DNA of 64,000 nt from JARBUG01 sp035628915 (GCA_035628915.1 DASPIW010000015.1:1-64000); one strand, 5' to 3'. Shown: positions 41,766 through 50,121, counted from the first letter of the stretch. The notes: generated by a model from the letters alone, not told the origin. Made by a program: numbers and translations.

Positions 41766-42230
41766 CTAGCGCCCCGTGGCGCTGGGCGATTCGCCAGCGA
41801 CGGGAGCATCCTTGCCGTCGTGCTGCTGTCCCCAGTCGCAGGCTTTGGCGAATTCGTGCTGATCCATGACCCGCTTCATGCAGGCGAGCGACTTTTCCTG
41901 CAGCAGCGCCTGCAGGGGCGGCGGCGCCTCCTGGAAGCGCTCATTGCCGAACTGCATGATGTAGATCTTCAGAACATCCTCCTTGTCGCCCAGCGACCAC
42001 TGCGTCTCTCTGGCAACGCCGGAGAGCGCATCCATATCAGCGTCGCTCATGCACTCCAGCAGGCAGCACATGGCGGGCGGTTCGTCCTGCTCGCCGTGCC
42101 AGTCCATCACATCCGAATAGCGAAGAATTTTGGCTTCCTTCCCGTATGAGCGCAGCATTTGCACCGCCCGGACAAGATGTCCCAGGCGATCGCCGTCGCG
42201 CGACATGATTCCGAGCATGACTCTGGTCAT
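41766..42230 (-). CDS. Uncharacterised protein, possible DsrE-like fold
   Basis: 154 residues from the ATG at 42230 (GGGAGGCGAACGA upstream). The first strand and helix (RVMLGIMSRDGDRLGHLVRAV) and an alternating alpha/beta pattern resemble small DsrE-type proteins, but this is weak. Cys residues cluster in MCCLLECMSDAD (about residues 54-65). The C-terminal 20 residues look disordered. It lies upstream of the HesB-like selenoprotein on the same strand (103-base gap), so a sulfur or selenium link is conceivable. Confidence 0.55.
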   Translation of the reverse strand: MTRVMLGIMSRDGDRLGHLVRAVQMLRSYGKEAKILRYSDVMDWHGEQDEPPAMCCLLECMSDADMDALSGVARETQWSLGDKEDVLKIYIMQFGNERFQEAPPPLQALLQEKSLACMKRVMDQHEFAKACDWGQQHDGKDAPVAGESPSATGR

Positions 42231-42352
42231 TCGTTCGCCTCCCCGTGGGTTCGCTCTTATTATGCGCAAACAACACGGGCCTGACGGCTGCCGTAAACTG
42301 TCAGCTCAGCCAGCATCATCAGAATCTCCCGGCTGGTGTCTTATCAAGATAT

Positions 42353-42362
42353 ATCGTACGAT
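42353..42362. promoter_or_regulatory. 10-bp palindrome upstream of S8 protease
   Basis: ATCGTACGAT within an AT-rich stretch that likely contains the promoter of the protease gene (42330-42380). Candidate operator; no clear -35/-10 pair could be fixed. Confidence 0.35.
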
Positions 42363-42400
42363 GTTTAAACAAAAAGTATCATAAAGTAATAGGAGGGGCC

Positions 42401-45400
42401 ATGAAAAAAACGACCAAGTACGTCGTGATTCCCGCCATCGCCTCCGTGCTGTTCTGGTCGGTGGGCTCCACCGTCCAGGCGATCGACCGGTCGATGTTGA
42501 CGGTGCCCAAGCGAACGCAGGGCCTCGCGCTCGTGGCTCAGGCTGCCGGAAAGGATATGGCCCCCGTGCTGATCTCCGTCCGCAAGGGCGAAGCGAACGC
42601 CGTCGCCCGCCTCGTGCAGAAGCTGGGCGGCCAGGTGACGACACTGCTCACCGGCTCCGATTTCCTGACCGCCCAAGTGCCCACCAGCAAGCTGACCGAA
42701 CTGGAGCGATCCGGCTCCGTCCGGGCACTGGGGCTGGACCGGCCCGTGCGGCTCGACCCTACGGCCATGCAGCCGCTGGAAGATAAGGCGCAGGCCGTGC
42801 CGTCCGCCTCCGACCCGGCCCTTTCCCTGAAGATCACCCGCGGCGAAATCCGGGCGCCCCAGCTCGCCGGGGCTACCGGCGAGGGCGTCACCGTGGCGAT
42901 TCTCGACACGGGCGTCGATCCTGATCATCCCGCCCTCCGGCAGACATCGGGCGGCGATGCGAAGCTGATCGACTGGCAGGATTTCACCGGGGAAGGCGAT
43001 GTGGCGACCACGGAGACCCGCACGGAAGCCATCGCCGGCATTCCGACGCTGAGCGGCACCTACCGCCTGGGCACCTTTAAGGAGGCCCAGATTCCGACCG
43101 GCGAGATGAGTTCGGACATCAACCGCAACGGCAAGAGCGACGATACGTTCCGCGTTCTGGTGACGGATGCGCACCAGAAGGGCGTCTACGATACCGTCTA
43201 CGTCGACACTAACGGCGACGGCAATCTCACCGACGAGAAGCCCCTGGGCGCCTTCAACAAGACCCGCAGCGTCGGCGTCTTGGGCAGCGCCGCGGAGAAG
43301 GATGGCGTCATGCAAGGCGTCAACTTCGTGGTGACCAGGGTCAACGCCGATGGCTCCGGCATCAACATCGGTTATGACGGCGGCCAGCATGGCACGCATG
43401 TGGCGGGCATTACGGCCGGCTACGGTCCCTTCACCGGCATCGCGCCGGGCGCCCGGGTCATGGCGATCAAGGTGCTCACGTCCGGCGGCTCCGGCGGCTG
43501 GGACGGCATCATCAAGGGGATGGAGTACGCCGCCAGCCACGGGGCGAAGGTGGTCAACATGTCCCTTGGCGGCCTGAGCGACCTGAACGACGGCAACGAC
43601 CCGCAGTCGCTGCTGATTGGGGACCTGGCGGAGAAGTACGGTACGCTCTTCTCCATTGCCGCGGGCAACTCGGGGCCGGGGCTGAACACCATGGGCCTGC
43701 CCGGGGTCGCGGGCGCCGCCATTACGTCGGGCGCCTTCATTTCCAGCAACACCTACAAAGCGGACTATGGCCTGACAGTGCCCCAGGACGGCCTCTGGTA
43801 CTTCACGTCGGCCGGCCCCCGCGACGACGGGGGCCTGAAGCCGAACGTTGTGGCTCCGGGCACTGCGAACTCCGCCATCCCGACCTGGGCCGGCAAGTAC
43901 GCTGTGTTCCAGGGCACCTCCATGGCCGCCCCGCAGACGTCGGGCGCCGCCGCCCTGCTGGTGGGCAAGGCGCAGCAGAGCGGCATGCAGGTGACGCCCC
44001 GCCAGCTGACGCAGGCGCTGGAACTCGGCGCCCGTCGCCTGCCGGGGTACGGCTGGTATGAGCAGGGCCACGGGCTGATTCAGGTCGACCTGGCCTGGAA
44101 CCAGCTGCAGCAGCTTACTCGCGAGAAGAGCCCGGACCTGGTCTCCTTCGGCAAGGCCAAGGCCGGCGTACCCGCCACGGGCCTCTACGCCCGGGACTTC
44201 ACCGCCACGCCCGACGACGCCCGCTGGGCGCTGGGCAACCGGGACTACCGGCGAGCGAACCTGGATCTGACTTACGTTCCCGGCAATGGCCTGAGCATCT
44301 CCGGCCCGGCCTCGGTCACCCTGCCCGGCCTGCAGCGTCGGCAGATTCCGCTCAAGTTCGCCTATGACGCCACCCGCCCCGGCGTCTACGACGCCCTGAT
44401 TCAGGCCCGCACGCCCGGCCAGGCCGGCTACGCGGCCGAATATCTGGCGACGGTGGTGGTGCCGCATACGTTTGACAGCGCCAAGGGCAACATCATCAAC
44501 GGCATCAGCGGCAACATCGGCACGGCCCGCTATGGGCGCCACTTCGTCCAGGTGCCCCCTGGCACGGCTGAGTTGACTGTCAACCTGACGGTGCCAAACA
44601 AGCAGGGCCGCGTGCGGCTGATGGCCTACACGCCCGACGGGATGCCCTTCGGCAGCGGCACGGCCTGGGCCGGCGCCCCGGACGCCCCCGACCAGCAGAC
44701 GCTGACGATCCCCAACCCGGCGCCCGGCGTCTGGGAGCTGGATGCATATGCTTCGCACGGCGGCATGAACTACGGGCTGGTTGAAAACAAATACGTGATC
44801 GACGTGGCGGCCCGCGGCGTCTACGCCAAGCCTTCCCGGATTGATCTGGCGCCGGTCTTCGGTGGAGAGCAGAAGCGGAGTATCGCCTTTGCCAACTACT
44901 ACGGCGACATTGAAGCCGTCATGGGCGGTACCGGCTTTGCCCAGCCGCAGATGGAGCGGTTCGAAGTGGAACAGGGCGGCTTCCAGGATAAGTTCGTCGA
45001 TGTGGCAGAAGGCACGGCGCTGCTGCGGGCCGGCTTCTCGGGCCTGAGCGACGTGGGCGCCGACCTCGACATCGGCCTCTATTACAACGATCCGAAGCTC
45101 GGCGGATGGGTGGCAGTGGGCACTGCTTCGGGTCAGCGGCTCGGCCGGACCGTGGAACTGCTCAACCCGGCGCCCGGCAAGTATGCCGTGGAGATCTCCG
45201 GCAAGCTGGTGCCGGCGGGGAAGACGAGCCTTACGTACAGCCTGACCCAGGTGACTGCCGGCACGGGCGTCAAGCCGCCCGAGGGCGCCGTGGCGCGGCC
45301 GTTCGGGGCCAAGTGGAGCACCGAGATTACCGCGGCGCTGCCCGGCAATCCGGGCCCATACGTGGGCGCCGTCACTCTCAAGGACCAGAAGACCGGTCAG

Positions 45401-45433
45401 ATCCTGACGGTCGTTCCCGTAGAGCTGCGCTAA
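42401..45433 (+). CDS. Large secreted subtilisin-like (S8) serine protease
   Basis: 1010 residues from the ATG at 42401 (AGGAGGGGCC upstream). Export signal (MKKTTKYVVIPAIASVLF...VQA). Residues about 50-130 form an inhibitor-I9-like propeptide. Catalytic Asp169 (AILDTGVDPDHP), His330 (GQHGTHVAGI) and Ser507 (GTSMAAP). The Asp-His gap of about 160 residues is far longer than the usual 35 or so and carries an inserted beta-rich domain. Residues about 600-1010 are Gly/Pro/Val-rich beta-sandwich-like extensions. It resembles large extracellular S8 proteases of thermophiles. Probably released or wall-associated for protein breakdown. Confidence 0.9.
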   Translation: MKKTTKYVVIPAIASVLFWSVGSTVQAIDRSMLTVPKRTQGLALVAQAAGKDMAPVLISVRKGEANAVARLVQKLGGQVTTLLTGSDFLTAQVPTSKLTELERSGSVRALGLDRPVRLDPTAMQPLEDKAQAVPSASDPALSLKITRGEIRAPQLAGATGEGVTVAILDTGVDPDHPALRQTSGGDAKLIDWQDFTGEGDVATTETRTEAIAGIPTLSGTYRLGTFKEAQIPTGEMSSDINRNGKSDDTFRVLVTDAHQKGVYDTVYVDTNGDGNLTDEKPLGAFNKTRSVGVLGSAAEKDGVMQGVNFVVTRVNADGSGINIGYDGGQHGTHVAGITAGYGPFTGIAPGARVMAIKVLTSGGSGGWDGIIKGMEYAASHGAKVVNMSLGGLSDLNDGNDPQSLLIGDLAEKYGTLFSIAAGNSGPGLNTMGLPGVAGAAITSGAFISSNTYKADYGLTVPQDGLWYFTSAGPRDDGGLKPNVVAPGTANSAIPTWAGKYAVFQGTSMAAPQTSGAAALLVGKAQQSGMQVTPRQLTQALELGARRLPGYGWYEQGHGLIQVDLAWNQLQQLTREKSPDLVSFGKAKAGVPATGLYARDFTATPDDARWALGNRDYRRANLDLTYVPGNGLSISGPASVTLPGLQRRQIPLKFAYDATRPGVYDALIQARTPGQAGYAAEYLATVVVPHTFDSAKGNIINGISGNIGTARYGRHFVQVPPGTAELTVNLTVPNKQGRVRLMAYTPDGMPFGSGTAWAGAPDAPDQQTLTIPNPAPGVWELDAYASHGGMNYGLVENKYVIDVAARGVYAKPSRIDLAPVFGGEQKRSIAFANYYGDIEAVMGGTGFAQPQMERFEVEQGGFQDKFVDVAEGTALLRAGFSGLSDVGADLDIGLYYNDPKLGGWVAVGTASGQRLGRTVELLNPAPGKYAVEISGKLVPAGKTSLTYSLTQVTAGTGVKPPEGAVARPFGAKWSTEITAALPGNPGPYVGAVTLKDQKTGQILTVVPVELR

Positions 45434-45439
45434 AGAGAA

Positions 45440-45470
45440 GGAGGGTGGGCACGAACGGTGCCCACCCTCC
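45440..45470 (+). terminator. Hairpin after S8 protease (copy 1 of a twin)
   Basis: 13-bp stem GGAGGGTGGGCAC / GTGCCCACCCTCC with loop GAACG. An identical stem occurs at 45799-45829. There is no strong T run. Confidence 0.7.
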
Positions 45471-45798
45471 AGGTTGCTGGCAAAGCAAACACACTGCGTT
45501 CTCAATTGTCACGGCACGGGTCTCGGTTGGCGCACCCCTCCGTCGGTAATTGAGAGGGCAGGGCCAGTCTTGGTGCGCAAAAACCACCCGAGGCCGGTGC
45601 TGGCGCCCGCAAACGCACACAACTCTTATCCTCTGCTGCTATTTGCGTGTCCGGGGTGGGTTCGGGTGCTCACATTCCAACAGAGCAACCAAACCTGATG
45701 TGACCTGGTCCCGTACCGGACAACAACACTCACACGTAGCAGCCTCCTTTGTTTACGGAGACACCGCTGTCCAGACGAAGCGGATTTGTCAGGAGTCT

Positions 45799-45829
45799 GG
45801 AGGGTGGGCACAATCGGTGCCCACCCTCC
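45799..45829. terminator. Hairpin, copy 2 of a twin
   Basis: Same 13-bp stem as at 45440, loop AATCG, followed by TTT. The 330 bases between the two copies contain no convincing gene. They may be a duplicated terminator segment or decayed DNA. Confidence 0.6.
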
Positions 45830-45937
45830 TTTGGATGTATGCCAGCGAAGATGCTAGTTTGACCGTTTTTCGAAAGGGGGGGCAGCCATGAGAAACGGCA
45901 GCCCCCGAACGCGTTCCAATGTCGTTTCAGTGAGGCC

Positions 45938-46033
45938 AAAGGTCGTCTAGATGGCGTCAAAAGTCGTCTAGATGGCGTCAAAAAGCCGCCGAGATGGGGC
46001 CAAGAGCCGTTTATGCGCCGCCTGGACGGCGTC
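45938..46033. repeat. Short tandem repeats of about 21 bp
   Basis: Units at 45938-45958, 45959-45979, 45980-46001 and a longer diverged unit at 46002-46033, each ending in a variant of ATGGCGTC and starting with an A-rich AAAA-GTCGTCTAG or GCCG. The first two units differ at one position. They lie just beyond the 3' end of the S8-like lipoprotein gene. No spacer pattern like CRISPR is present. Confidence 0.7.
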
Positions 46034-46077
46034 AAAGGCCGTCAGGAAATCGCTTTCAGTCGGCCTGAAGGATGGTT

Positions 46078-47304
46078 CTAGCCTCCTTGAAGCTTCTTGA
46101 TCAGCGCAGCGGGGTTCAGGATGGGTCCCAGCCTGAACGCCTTGCCATTCTCCGTATACTCGGAATAGCTCCCTGTCTCCAGGGCGACCCGGTAAAACTC
46201 TTCCGGGGTCAGGTCCGGCTTGACCTGCAGGCCCATGGCATATACACCTTCGAGGTAGGGAACCGCCCAACTCCAGCCGCCCTGCCGGTAGAAGGCGTAT
46301 TCGGACTGGCTGCACGGTCCCGCCGCCGTCCGGGAATCCATGGGCACCATAATGCGGTCGGTGAACATGTCGGGCTGCTGGTAGAACCGGGCAGCCCAAA
46401 AGGCGCCGGGCCGGTAAGAGTTGACCTGGTTCGGATCGCTGAGCGGCTCGCGGCCGAGCCCGTTGAACTTGAAGGTGTAGTCGGTCTCCACGCTGGTGGT
46501 GAGCACGAAGACCCCTTCTTTTTTCGCACGGGCTACGGCGGCCTTGATCTCGTCGTAACCGCCCCAATCCGGGCTGTAGCCCAGTGAGACCCCGATCACG
46601 CGAATGCGCTGTTCCACGGGCAGCTTCGCGTTCTCGTCAAGAATCTCGTGAATCGCCTTGGCGTGGTTGATCCACGTCACTTTGTCGCCGTCCAGATGGT
46701 CCACCGCGTAGAAGGTGACGGCGACACCGGGGGCGGCGCCCACGGTCTTGCCGGCCAGCAGCGAGAGCACCGCTGGGGCGTGCATCTGGGCCTGGTTGGG
46801 CACGGCGCCAATCTCGCCGTAGCGCTCAATCCGGTCCTTATACTCCGCGTGATCGACCAGAAGCGTCTGATCCAGGAAGGCGACGCGGATGCCTTTCCCG
46901 GTAATGCCCTGCCGGTGCAACTCACGCAGGCCCAGGCCCGGGTCCTTGCCCAAATCCATCAGTCGAGCCGGGTCGAAGCCCGCCGGGAGGCTGGACGGCC
47001 ACCGGGTAGCCGTATCAAAGGAGGCATATCCGAGGAGGACATCGCCGGCATCGGCCAGTTTCTGGTCGGTCAGATTCCGGTGACGCAAGTCAACGGCGAA
47101 CGGGTTGCTTGAGTCGGTTGGTTTGGTGAGGGAAAGCGGCTGTCGGCCCATAAACGAATAGTCGGCGGGGGGAGGCGTTCTGGATAGGGTCGGTCTTTCA
47201 ACGCCCGGTGTGGCGGGCGTGGCGGCAGGCTCGCTGCAGGAGGCGAAAATCAGGGTCAAGGCCACGGCTGCCACAGCCAGGAGAAGACGCTTCCGGATCA
47301 TCAT
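46078..47304 (-). CDS. Lipoprotein with subtilase-like fold and altered motifs
   Basis: 408 residues. Lipobox Phe-Ala-Ser-Cys (Cys23), then a Pro/Thr-rich linker (25-50). The body follows the S8 peptidase order with changed motifs: FLDQTLLVDHAEY where Asp-Thr-Gly is expected, MHAPAVLSLLAG for His-Gly-Thr-His, and GGWSWAVPYLEG for Gly-Thr-Ser-Met-Ala. The Asp, His and Ser themselves are kept but the surrounding motifs are not, so it may be a divergent peptidase or a binding protein. The double Met at the start is set by GGTGAAACC. Placed convergently with the large S8 protease. Confidence 0.72.
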   Translation of the reverse strand: MMIRKRLLLAVAAVALTLIFASCSEPAATPATPGVERPTLSRTPPPADYSFMGRQPLSLTKPTDSSNPFAVDLRHRNLTDQKLADAGDVLLGYASFDTATRWPSSLPAGFDPARLMDLGKDPGLGLRELHRQGITGKGIRVAFLDQTLLVDHAEYKDRIERYGEIGAVPNQAQMHAPAVLSLLAGKTVGAAPGVAVTFYAVDHLDGDKVTWINHAKAIHEILDENAKLPVEQRIRVIGVSLGYSPDWGGYDEIKAAVARAKKEGVFVLTTSVETDYTFKFNGLGREPLSDPNQVNSYRPGAFWAARFYQQPDMFTDRIMVPMDSRTAAGPCSQSEYAFYRQGGWSWAVPYLEGVYAMGLQVKPDLTPEEFYRVALETGSYSEYTENGKAFRLGPILNPAALIKKLQGG

Positions 47305-47335
47305 GGTTTCACCCGCTTTCGCATGAGTCTACTGC

Positions 47336-47357
47336 AATGACCCATGAACAGGTCATT
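47336..47357. promoter_or_regulatory. Inverted repeat between divergent genes
   Basis: AATGACC and GGTCATT, 7-bp arms around 8 bases, in the 164-base gap between the lipoprotein gene and the Gly/Pro-rich cluster. It is a possible operator. Confidence 0.35.
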
Positions 47358-47468
47358 TTCGTTCAAGTGTAAAGCATTTATCTTTTCTGATTGCGGCCGT
47401 TCGTTGTCTTGCTGGAGTAGTAACGGGCGATGACCTGCTTCACATAATCTGATACCGGGGGTGTCGCG

Positions 47469-48092
47469 ATGCCGGAGCGGCGCAAGCCGGGCGGGAGCCC
47501 GATTGAGGGAGACGGCGGTCCCGGGGAAGGGCGCCCGATAGCGGGGGACGGCGGCGGCCCTGCGGGTGGGCGCCCGATCGGGGACGGAATCGCCGGTGCC
47601 CCGGGCGGGCTGCCGATTCGTTCGGAGGCCGGCCCCCCCGCCCCGGGCCGCCCCGTGGAACCGGAGCCGGAGTTCGGTCTGCCGGGCGCTTCCATTGAAG
47701 CGCCGGGCGCCTATTTCGCGGGCGGTCCGGTGCTGGGGCCGGGCTCGATTTTCAACATCGCCGGGGCGCCCATCGCCATTTTGGGCGGCGTCTTCGGAAA
47801 CGGGCTGCCCATTGGGGGGCCCATATCCCAGATCTTTCGGTCCGGCGCTCCCCTCCCCAACACGCTGTACATCGCCGAACTGGAGTCTTCAGGGCCCATC
47901 GGCGCCATTTTCTTGCCGACAGGGGGCGGGCCGATCGGTCCCATGGGCCGGCCCGGCACCGAAGGCCTTCCGATATCCATGGCCTTCGGCGAAGGCGGGG
48001 TGCCGGTTTTCGCCCTGGTGCCGGTCACGGGTGGTCTTACCGGCACCGGCTTTCCCATCGGCGAACCGTCAAGAGGGGGTCTGCAATTGTGA
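47469..48092 (+). CDS. Gly/Pro-rich low-complexity protein
   Basis: 207 residues. It is dominated by Gly, Pro, Ile and Ala, with short repeats such as GAPIAILGGVFGNGLPIGGP and GRPIAGDGGGPAGGRPIGDG. The first half is charged and disordered. The second half (about 80-200) is hydrophobic without classical membrane helices. There is no signal peptide. Composition resembles structural surface or coat proteins. The frame is supported by its 4-base overlap with the following gene and by the co-directional run of small genes. Its GC content is above that of neighbouring genes, as the Gly/Pro codons require. Function not recognised. Confidence 0.55.
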   Translation: MPERRKPGGSPIEGDGGPGEGRPIAGDGGGPAGGRPIGDGIAGAPGGLPIRSEAGPPAPGRPVEPEPEFGLPGASIEAPGAYFAGGPVLGPGSIFNIAGAPIAILGGVFGNGLPIGGPISQIFRSGAPLPNTLYIAELESSGPIGAIFLPTGGGPIGPMGRPGTEGLPISMAFGEGGVPVFALVPVTGGLTGTGFPIGEPSRGGLQL

Positions 48093-48271
48093 TCTTTCCC
48101 TCGACCTACATTTGGCCGGAGTTCGGCGGGGTGTTCAACCCATACTTTGGGGGGTTTGGGCATGTGAACCTGCCGTTTGCGGGAGCCGGCTACGCTTGGC
48201 CGGGGTTCACGTACCCCTTCATTTTCCAGTCGCCGTTCCTGTACGCGGTCAAGGCGGGATTCGTGGCGTGA
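48089..48271 (+). CDS. Small aromatic-rich protein
   Basis: 60 residues, 4-base overlap with the previous gene. Rich in Phe, Tyr, Trp, Gly and Pro (YIWPEFGGVF, YPFIFQSPFLY). No charged core and no clear transmembrane helix. It resembles small spore-coat or surface-film peptides in composition only. The overlap and the placement in the run support it as real; function unknown. Confidence 0.45.
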   Translation: MIFPSTYIWPEFGGVFNPYFGGFGHVNLPFAGAGYAWPGFTYPFIFQSPFLYAVKAGFVA

Positions 48272-48367
48272 ATCAAAGGGGTCCCCCGGTGCGTATCATG
48301 GGTTTGATCAGCCCGTGTTCGCACCGGGGTTCCTGCGCGCCAACTGGGTGGCAAGGAGGCGAAGCGA

Positions 48368-48667
48368 TTGGCTCAGGTAACGACCCACTCCCTCGAACAG
48401 CTGATTGCCGCGACGGCGGCCTCCGTAGGCAGAGCCATCGACAAGACCTTGAACAACCCGCCCAGCCCCGTCGGGCTTTTCGAGTTCACTACGGAGATTA
48501 CATACCTGGCCCAGTTCCAGCCGGTGGACGGCGCCGATATCCTTCTGAACATCGCGTTTTTGGATCCACGTGAGAAACTGCTCTATACGCTAGGTGACCA
48601 GTATGGCGTCCGCTTTCGCTTCTTCTTCCGGCCCGTGCCCCGCGAGGTGGCGGTACCGCCGACCTGA
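48368..48667 (+). CDS. Unknown cluster protein, helix-strand module (1)
   Basis: 99 residues from a TTG at 48368 with AAGGAGG upstream. It begins with an amphipathic helix (LEQLIAATAASVGRAIDKTL, residues 9-28), then a strand-rich part (FEFTTEITYLAQF). The same order, helix with Ala repeats followed by beta strands, is found in the next two genes, so this is one of three related units. No catalytic or export signal. Family not recognised. It lies 96 bases after the aromatic-rich gene. Confidence 0.6.
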   Translation: MAQVTTHSLEQLIAATAASVGRAIDKTLNNPPSPVGLFEFTTEITYLAQFQPVDGADILLNIAFLDPREKLLYTLGDQYGVRFRFFFRPVPREVAVPPT

Positions 48668-48688
48668 TCGACGAAAGGGGGATAGGCC

Positions 48689-48985
48689 GTGGCGTTTGAC
48701 CTTGCCGATTTGCTCACCGCCGCCGGGCAGGCCATGGGCGGCGCCAACCGGCGGCTGTCCGGCACCGGCGCCCCGGCCCTGCTGCGCGAGTTCGAGCTCT
48801 CCCTTGGTCTTGATGCAGAAGTCGCCGTGCCGGAAGGGGCGCCGACCCTGCTGCTGACCGGTGTCTCCCGGCCCAACCCGCAGTTGGACGCGCTGCTGCA
48901 GTCCGGCCAGTCGGTCTCGGTGCGGGCGGTGTACATCGCTGCACCGGCGGTCTTCCCGCCGGCGGCCGCCGGGGGTGACCCATGA
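48689..48985 (+). CDS. Unknown cluster protein, helix-strand module (2)
   Basis: 98 residues from a GTG at 48689 with GAAAGGGGGAT upstream. Helix DLADLLTAAGQAMGGANRRL (residues 4-23), then FELSLGLDAEVAVPEG and further strands, ending in a Pro/Ala-rich tail. Same helix-strand plan as the genes on both sides. It overlaps the next gene by 4 bases. Confidence 0.6.
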   Translation: MAFDLADLLTAAGQAMGGANRRLSGTGAPALLREFELSLGLDAEVAVPEGAPTLLLTGVSRPNPQLDALLQSGQSVSVRAVYIAAPAVFPPAAAGGDP

Positions 48986-49710
48986 GCCGGCCCATTTGCG
49001 GCCCCGGCGACCGGTACTCGGTGGAGCTGGAGATCCTGGCGGCACAGGGCGCTAAGCCTTTTGCCCGACACGAAGCCGCCGGCGGCGAGCCGCTGCCCGG
49101 GAGCGCCTGGCTGGTGGTCGCCGGCGACGCCTGCAGCCTCACGTTGGTGCCGGGGGAGAACGGGCTTACCCTGCAGTCGGTCAAGCTGCTCCGGGCTTCC
49201 CGGGCCGTTGTGACGGCCCGGGTCAGGGCCCGGGGCGGGGCGCCCGACTGGCTTCCCACCGACAGCAGCTACCTGCTCTTTCAGGGTGGCCGGGATGATG
49301 CGGCCGCGGTCAGGGACCGGTACATTCCCCTGGAAGGCATGGCGGCGGAGCGCTCCTGGGCGCCGGAGCCGGGCGTGACCCCTCTCGACCGGCTGGCGGT
49401 GGCCGTGGGCCGGTCGGTGGCGCGGGCGAACGCCGTGCTGGCCCGCACGCAGGCCGAGTCCGGCGTGGCCTTGGTCTCACGGGTTACGATTCGGGTCGGG
49501 GTGAAGCAGACGGACCTGGGGCAGGGGCGGGTGCTCGTGACCCTGGCCGGCCCCGGGGAAGGCGACTGCCAGTACGTCGAACTGACCATGACGACGGTGC
49601 CCGGGGCGCCGCCCACGGGGGACGGCGCCGCCGCCCCGGACCAGGGCGGCCGCACCCCTGCTCCTCCCGGCGGGACATCCCCCGGGGCCGGCTCCGCTGC
49701 TCCGCGCTAA
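48982..49710 (+). CDS. Unknown cluster protein, N-terminal beta domain plus helix-strand module (3)
   Basis: 242 residues. Residues 1-115 form a beta-rich domain. Residues about 133-205 repeat the module: helix DRLAVAVGRSVARANAVLAR followed by strands ALVSRVTIRVGVKQ. The last 35 residues are Pro/Gly/Ala-rich and disordered. The module thus occurs in three consecutive genes, once fused to an extra domain. A helix-strand domain of this kind might act in oligomer or target binding; that is inference only. Confidence 0.6.
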   Translation: MSRPICGPGDRYSVELEILAAQGAKPFARHEAAGGEPLPGSAWLVVAGDACSLTLVPGENGLTLQSVKLLRASRAVVTARVRARGGAPDWLPTDSSYLLFQGGRDDAAAVRDRYIPLEGMAAERSWAPEPGVTPLDRLAVAVGRSVARANAVLARTQAESGVALVSRVTIRVGVKQTDLGQGRVLVTLAGPGEGDCQYVELTMTTVPGAPPTGDGAAAPDQGGRTPAPPGGTSPGAGSAAPR

Positions 49711-49808
49711 TTCATCAAAAAATCCTTTCCCACATATGCGAACTTCGCATCGGTTCATAACGTTATGAGGAATGCAGAGATGTTCATGGAACGGGGGAGG
49801 GATGGGGA

Positions 49809-50069
49809 GTGTACACCATCGAACAGTTAGAAATTCTGATGCTTGTGGCCGAGTCGGACGACCCCATGGCCACCGCACTGCAAATCAGGCGTCGCTGGCA
49901 GTACATTCTGCACGTCGCCCTGGGCGCCGTCCGCGGGCAGGTGCTGGACATGAGCCTGCCCCAGGTCGTCAAGGACCACAACACGTACGCCCGGAAAGCG
50001 CAGCTCATCCTCGCCGCGCTGGACGAGTGGCTGGAAGAGCACAACAAGCACCGGGCCGACGCATCGTAA
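49809..50069 (+). CDS. Uncharacterised small helical protein
   Basis: 86 residues, all helical, acidic and basic patches alternating (ALDEWLEEHNKHRAD at the end). The GTG at 49809 follows GGGATGGGGA. No transmembrane segment or DNA-binding motif recognised. A terminator follows. It may belong with the preceding cluster (98-base gap). Confidence 0.6.
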   Translation: MYTIEQLEILMLVAESDDPMATALQIRRRWQYILHVALGAVRGQVLDMSLPQVVKDHNTYARKAQLILAALDEWLEEHNKHRADAS

Positions 50070-50093
50070 GGGGAAAACTGCTTTCGAATTTGC

Positions 50094-50121
50094 GCCTCCC
50101 GAGGCTATCGGGAGGCTTTTT
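50094..50121 (+). terminator. Rho-independent terminator
   Basis: 9-bp stem GCCTCCCGA / TCGGGAGGC, loop GGCTA, then TTTTT. Confidence 0.9.

Noticed and set aside
42365..45505. A 1046-codon open frame on the minus strand opposite the S8 protease
   Set aside because: It mirrors the codon structure of a clear protease gene, has no ribosome site and its translation is low-complexity. It is a high-GC antisense artefact.
45938..46033. CRISPR array
   Set aside because: The units are adjacent, of 21-32 bp and contain no unique spacers; no cas genes are present.
47378..47695. Minus-strand frame opposite the Gly/Pro-rich gene
   Set aside because: Both strands are open because of the composition. The plus frame is preferred because it overlaps the next gene by 4 bases and belongs to a co-directional run.
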